Assembly: GCF_047495875.1 (NCBI RefSeq)
Contig: NC_092464.1
Location: 3,878,737-3,942,736 of the forward strand
Direction: 5' to 3'
DNA: 64,000 nucleotides
From: Pithys albifrons albifrons
Taxonomy: Eukaryota; Chordata; Aves; Passeriformes; Thamnophilidae
The position numbers and the translations under genes are program-made. Of this stretch, positions 58,793 through 64,000 are shown one piece after another (the stretch's first letter is position 1; each line of letters begins with the position of its first letter). The notes under the pieces were generated by a model. That model did no database searches and was not told the origin of the DNA. It was given only the letters and a program-made list of their open reading frames with translations.

Positions 58793-61700
58793 TGTGTGTC
58801 TGGAGAAGGGTTTGTGTGTCTGGAGAAGGGTTTGTGTGTCTGGAGAAGGGTTTGTGTGTCTGGAGAAGGTTCAGTGTGTCTGGAGAAGGTTCAGTGTGTC
58901 TGGAGAAGGTTTTGTGTGTCTGGAGAAGGTTCAGTGTGTCTGGAGAAGGTTCTGTGTGTCTGGAGAAGGGTTTGTGTGTCTGGAGAAGGTTTTGTGTGTC
59001 TGGAGAAGGTTTTGTGTGTCTGGAGAAGGGTTTGTGTGTCTGGAGAAGGTTCAGTGTGTCTGGAGAAGGTTTTGTGTGTCTGGAGAAGGTTCAGTGTGTC
59101 TGGAGAAGGGTTTGTGTGTCTGGAGAAGGTTAAGTGTGTCTGGAGAAGGGTTTGTGTGTCTGGAGAAGGGTTTGTGTGTCTGGAGAAGGTTCAGTGTGTC
59201 TGGAGAAGGTTCAGTGTGTCTGGAGAAGGGTTTGTGTGTCTGGAGAAGGGTTTGTGTGTCTGGAGAAGGTTTTGTGTGTCTGGAGAAGGTTCAGTGTGTC
59301 TGGAGAAGGGTGTGTGTGTCTGGAGAAGGTTCAGTGTGTCTGGAGAAGGTTCAGTGTGTCTGGAGAAGGGTTTGTGTGTCTGGAGAAGGTTCAGTGTGTC
59401 TGGAGAAGGGTTTGTGTGTCTGGAGAAGGTTTTGTGTGTCTGGAGAAGGGTTTGTGTGTCTGGAGAAGGTTCAGTGTGTCTGGAGAAGGTTTTGTGTGTC
59501 TGGAGAAGGGTTTGTGTGTCTGGAGAAGGTTCAGTGTGTCTGGAGAAGGTTCAGTGTGTCTGGAGAAGATTTTGTGTGTCTGGAGAAGGGTTTGTGTGTC
59601 TGGAGAAGGTTCAGTGTGTCTGGAGAAGGTTCAGTGTGTCTGGAGAAGGTTTTGTGTGTCTGGAGAAGGGTTTGTGTGTCTGGAGAAGGTTCAGTGTGTC
59701 TGGAGAAGGTTCAGTGTGTCTGGAGAAGGTTTTGTGTGTCTGGAGAAGGGTTTGTGTGTCTGGAGAAGGTTCAGTGTGTCTGGAGAAGGTTTTGTGTGTC
59801 TGGAGAAGGTTTTGTGTATCTGGAGAAGGTTCAGTGTGTCTGGAGAAGGGTTTGTGTGTCTGGAGAAGGTTCAGTGTGTCTGGAGAAGGTTCAGTGTGTC
59901 TGGAGAAGGGTTTGTGTGTCTGGAGAAGGTTTTGTGTGTCTGGAGAAGGTTCAGTGTGTCTGGAGAAGGGTTTGTGTGTCTGGAGAAGGGTTTGTGTGTC
60001 TGGAGAAGGTTCAGTGTGTCTGGAGAAGGTTCAGTGTGTCTGGAGAAGGGTTTGTGTGTCTGGAGAAGGTTTTGTGTGTCTGGAGAAGGTTCAGTGTGTC
60101 TGGAGAAGGGTTTGTGTGTCTGGAGAAGGGTTTGTGTGTCTGGAGAAGGTTCAGTGTGTCTGGAGAAGGTTCAGTGTGTCTGGAGAAGGGTTTGTGTGTC
60201 TGGAGAAGGTTCAGTGTGTCTGGAGAAGGTTTTGTGTGTCTGGAGAAGGTTCAGTGTGTCTGGAGAAGGTTCTGTGTGTCTGGAGAAGGGTTTGTGTGTC
60301 TGGAGAAGGTTTTGTGTGTCTGGAGAAGGTTTTGTGTGTCTGGAGAAGGGTTTGTGTGTCTGGAGAAGGTTCAGTGTGTCTGGAGAAGGTTTTGTGTGTC
60401 TGGAGAAGGTTCAGTGTGTCTGGAGAAGGGTTTGTGTGTCTGGAGAAGGTTAAGTGTGTCTGGAGAAGGGTTTGTGTGTCTGGAGAAGGGTTTGTGTGTC
60501 TGGAGAAGGGTTTGTGTGTCTGGAGAAGGTTCAGTGTGTCTGGAGAAGGGTTTGTGTGTCTGGAGAAGGGTTTGTGTGTCTGGAGAAGGTTTTGTGTGTC
60601 TGGAGAAGGTTCAGTGTGTCTGGAGAAGGGTGTGTGTGTCTGGAGAAGGTTCAGTGTGTCTGGAGAAGGTTCAGTGTGTCTGGAGAAGGGTTTGTGTGTC
60701 TGGAGAAGGTTCAGTGTGTCTGGAGAAGGGTTTGTGTGTCTGGAGAAGGTTTTGTGTGTCTGGAGAAGGTTTTGTGTGTCTGGAGAAGGTTTTGTGTGTC
60801 TGGAGAAGGTTCAGTGTGTCTGGAGAAGGGTTTGTGTGTCTGGAGAAGGGTTTGTGTGTCTGGAGAAGGTTCAGTGTGTCTGGAGAAGGTTTTGTGTGTC
60901 TGGAGAAGGGTTTGTGTGTCTGGAGAAGGTACAGTGTGTCTAGAGAAGGTTTTGTGTGTCTGGAGAAGGTTCAGTGTGTCTGGAGAAGGGTTTGTGTGTC
61001 TGGAGAAGGTTCAGTGTGTCTGGAGAAGGTTCAGTGTGTCTGGAGAAGGTTTTGTGTGTCTGGAGAAGGGTTTGTGTGTCTGGAGAAGGTTCAGTGTGTC
61101 TGGAGAAGGGTTTGTGTGTCTGGAGAAGGTTTTGTGTATCTGGAGAAGGTTCAGTGTGTCTGGAGAAGGGTTTGTGTGTCTGGAGAAGGGTTTGTGTGTC
61201 TGGAGAAGGTTCAGTGTGTCTGGAGAAGGTTCAGTGTGTCTGGAGAAGGGTTTGTGTGTCTGGAGAAGGGTTTGTGTGTCTGGAGAAGGTTTTGTGTGTC
61301 TGGAGAAGGTTCAGTGTGTCTGGAGAAGGTTCAGTGTGTCTGGAGAAGGGTTTGTGTGTCTGGAGAAGGGTTTGTGTGTCTGGAGAAGGTTCAGTGTGTC
61401 TGGAGAAGGGTTTGTGTGTCTGGAGAAGGGTTTGTGTGTCTGGAGAAGGTTTTGTGTGTCTGGAGAAGGGTTTGTGTGTCTGGAGAAGGGTTTGTGTGTC
61501 TGGAGAGATTTTGTGTGTCTGGAGAAGGGTTTGTGTGTCTGGAGAAGGTTCAGTGTGTCTGGAGAAGGTTCAGTGTGTCTGGAGAAGGGTTTGTGTGTCT
61601 GGAGAAGGGTTTGTGTGTCTGGAGAAGGGTTTGTGTGTCTGGAGAAGGTTCAGTGTGTCTGGAGAAGGGTTTGTGTGTCTGGAGAAGGGTTTGTGTGTCT

Positions 61701-63010
61701 GGAGAAGGGTTTGTGTGTCTGGAGAAGGTTCAGTGTGTCTGGAGAAGGTTTTGTGTGTCTGGAGAAGGGTTTGTGTGTCTGGAGAAGGTTCAGTGTGTCT
61801 GGAGAAGGTTTTGTGTGTCTGGAGAAGGTTTTGTGTATCTGGAGAAGGTTCAGTGTGTCTGGAGAAGGGTTTGTGTGTCTGGAGAAGATTTTGTGTGTCT
61901 GGAGAGATTTTGTGTGTCTGGAGAAGGGTTTGTGTGTCTGGAGAAGGTTCAGTGTGTCTGGAGAAGGTTCAGTGTGTCTGGAGAAGGGTTTGTGTGTCTG
62001 GAGAAGGTTCAGTGTGTCTGGAGAAGGTTCAGTGTGTCTGGAGAAGGGTTTGTGTGTCTGGAGAAGGGTTTGTGTGTCTGGAGAAGGTTTTGTGTGTCTG
62101 GAGAAGGTTCAGTGTGTCTGGAGAAGGTTCAGTGTGTCTGGAGAAGGGTTTGTGTGTCTGGAGAAGGGTTTGTGTGTCTGGAGAAGGTTCAGTGTGTCTG
62201 GAGAAGGTTTTGTGTGTCTGGAGAAGGGTTTGTGTGTCTGGAGAAGGTTCAGTGTGTCTGGAGAAGGTTTTGTGTGTCTGGAGAAGGTTTTGTGTGTCTG
62301 GAGAAGGTTCAGTGTGTCTGGAGAAGGTTTTGTGTGTCTGGAGAAGGGTTTGTGTGTCTGGAGAAGGTTCAGTGTGTCTGGAGAAGGTTCAGTGTGTCTG
62401 GAGATGGTTTTGTGTGTCTGGAGAAGGGTTTGTGTGTCTGGAGAAGGTTCAGTGTGTCTGGAGAAGGTTTTGTGTGTCTGGAGAAGGTTTTGTGTATCTG
62501 GAGAAGGTTCAGTGTGTCTGGAGAAGGGTTTGTGTGTCTGGAGAAGATTTTGTGTGTCTGGAGAAGGTTCAGTGTGTCTGGAGTAGGGTTTGTGTGTCTG
62601 GAGAAGGTTCAGTGTGTCTGGAGAAGGTTCAGTGTGTCTGGAGAAGGGTTTGTGTGTCTGGAGAAGGGTTTGTGTGTCTGGAGAAGGTTCAGTGTGTCTG
62701 GAGAAGGTTCAGTGTGTCTGGAGAAGGGTTTGTGTGTCTGGAGAATGTTCAGTGTGTCTGGAGAAGGTTTTGTGTGTCTGGAGAAGGTTCAGTGTGTCTG
62801 GAGAAGGTTTTGTGTGTCTGGAGAGGGTTCAGTGTGTCTGGAGAAGGGTTTGTGTGTCTGGAGAAGGTTCAGTGTGTCTAGAGAAGGTTTTGTGTGTCTG
62901 GAGAAGGTTCAGTGTGTCTGGAGAAGGGTTTGTGTGTCTGGAGAAGGGTTTGTGTGTCTGGAGAAGGTTCAGTGTGTCTGGAGAAGGTTTTGTGTGTCTG
63001 GAGAAGGTTC
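58793..63010. repeat. 20-bp minisatellite, about 210 copies (4.2 kb)
   Basis: The unit is tgtgtctggagaaggttcag or a variant in which the last five or six bases read gtttg, tttg, tctg, taag or gtgtg. Units are almost always exactly 20 bp; two 19-bp units (tctggagagattttgtg) occur near 61501 and 61905. Rare variants recur at a spacing of exactly 1,320 bp (66 units): 58951/60271, 59131/60451 and 59311/60631, showing a block duplication within the array. No stop arises in plus frames except through rare mutations, so frames of 439-1,440 residues cross it; they are not genes. Confidence 0.97.
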
Positions 63011-63802
63011 TACCTGGTCCCTTCTCAGATCTCTCTGTCCTTTGGGCTCCTCCCACCATCCCTGTCCCCTCCCTGCACTGATGGTCTGTACAGCACATCC
63101 CAACTTTCCAGACTAAGCAGAAAATTAGATATTCTGAGAGGGTTTTTTTTATATTTACACAAATTCCATGAAGCCCAGCTTTGTGAGCAATCAATTAGGA
63201 AATCTGAATAACAAAGAAAGTGGCTAAAAATATAACAGAAGGTGTTTAACTCCCCCAAATGAATTCCCTTGGCTTTTCAAGGGGTGTCTCTTCCTCTCCT
63301 GTGCTTGAAATGGCCAAGGTATATAATTTGTCAGGTGACTGAATAAAAGGGGAATTAATTCCATCCTTACAGTTCACTTTCCAAGTATTTCCTCAGCTGC
63401 AGGGATGGTGATGGGTTTTTTTTTTATTATTTTTTAATTTATTTTTCCTTGGCTTTGCATTTTAAGGTGGGTTTTTTAAGTATTTCTTTTTTATTTTTTT
63501 CCCCTAAGATGAGATACAATTTTTCTTCACTTGTGAAGGCTCATCTTCTCTTGGAATGTAAAATACCACGAGCCAATAAAATGCATGAAAAATGGTGTGG
63601 TGGTTTTGACAGCGAGCCAAGGGCACTGCAGAGAAGAGTTCTCTTCATCTCTTACCTTTCCAGTTTTGTGTTGGGTTATTGAAGTTCTCAGCATGATTTA
63701 TTTTACTATTTCCTGTGGGTTTCCTACGCAGAAATTATAGATTATGGGAGAGCAAAAAGTGACCGGCTCTCATCCTGTATCAAATGGTGAAATCCATTTT
63801 TG
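63011..63802. other. single-copy sequence, no gene seen
   Basis: Right flank of the minisatellite; T-runs near 63418-63445. No recognised features. Confidence 0.5.
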
Positions 63803-64000
63803 CAGTGACAGGAAAAGGAGTAATGGGCACAAACTGAAAGAGGGGAAATTCAGATTTTAGGAGGAAATTCTTCCCTGTGACATTGGGATGCCCTGCCACA
63901 GGTTGCCCAGAGAAGCTGGCACAAGTTGTCCCAGATCCCTGGAAGTGTCCAAGGCTGGACAGGGCTTGGAGCAACCTGGGGCAGTGGAAGGTGTCCCTGC
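63803..64000 (+). mobile_element. CR1 LINE, 3' part, cut by the window end
   Basis: gagtaatgggcacaaactga, then ggaggaaattcttccctgtg, caggttgcccagagaagctg, and ggtgtccctgc at the last base. The final 3' end lies outside the window. Confidence 0.9.

Noticed and set aside
58772..63116. Several very long plus-strand ORFs (439-1,440 residues) of a Cys/Trp/Arg repeat protein
   Set aside because: All three plus frames are open because the 20-bp unit has no stop in any frame; there is no start context, splice site or non-repeat domain.

Overview
The window looks like non-coding nuclear DNA from a bird, most likely a songbird (passerine). The signs are about twenty 5'-truncated CR1 LINE copies with the typical avian 3' end (ATTCTATG-type terminal repeats), ERVL-type LTRs of the avian TGT..ACA kind with 5-bp target-site duplications, a betaretrovirus-like (ERVK) provirus with a tRNA-Lys primer site and 6-bp target-site duplications, and one tRNA-Ile/CR1 composite SINE resembling zebra-finch TguSINE1. 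No host protein-coding gene can be recognised. The window is therefore intergenic or lies in long introns. A few splice-site-flanked open frames are listed as weak exon candidates (5.5-5.8 kb and 9.9-10.1 kb on the minus strand; 40.8 kb and 50.55 kb on the plus strand).

Layout. 1-380: the right edge of a 76-bp minisatellite. 1.5-2.2 kb: an (ATTTT)n array. 3.3-4.0 kb: a solo ERVL-type LTR. 4-14 kb: mostly single-copy sequence with three CR1 fragments and a 33-bp coding-like repeat. 14.3-18.5 kb: a minus-strand ERVK-like provirus whose two 354-bp LTRs look identical. It has an 18-nt primer-binding site and a truncated gag (matrix plus the start of capsid), then an AT-rich interior without recognisable pro, pol or env. 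It sits inside the 3' tail of a CR1 copy. 18.5-28 kb: CR1 copies in single-copy sequence. 28.4-29.1 kb: a long polypyrimidine tract. 30-45 kb: more CR1 copies, a 17-bp repeat and an older solo LTR related to the ERVK-like provirus. 47.4-48.0 kb: twenty-five copies of a 26-bp repeat. 48.2-48.8 kb: a second ERVL-type solo LTR. 49.2-50.4 kb: a composite satellite of T-rich arrays and four ~97-bp modules. 52.2-53.3 kb: the longest CR1 copy, with part of the reverse transcriptase. 55.2-55.85 kb: a third ERVL-type LTR. 57 kb: the SINE nested in a CR1 copy. 58.8-63.0 kb: a 4.2-kb array of a 20-bp minisatellite. 63.8 kb to the end: another CR1 copy.

The elements do not form a pathway. The one functional link is parasitic: the SINE shares its 3' tail with a CR1 copy in this window, which fits the known use of CR1 machinery by such SINEs, and the gag-truncated provirus would need proteins supplied by a complete relative. 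The most distinctive properties are the very young, apparently non-autonomous provirus and the unusual density of unrelated minisatellites, several of which are free of stop codons in all plus-strand frames and so create long false ORFs.
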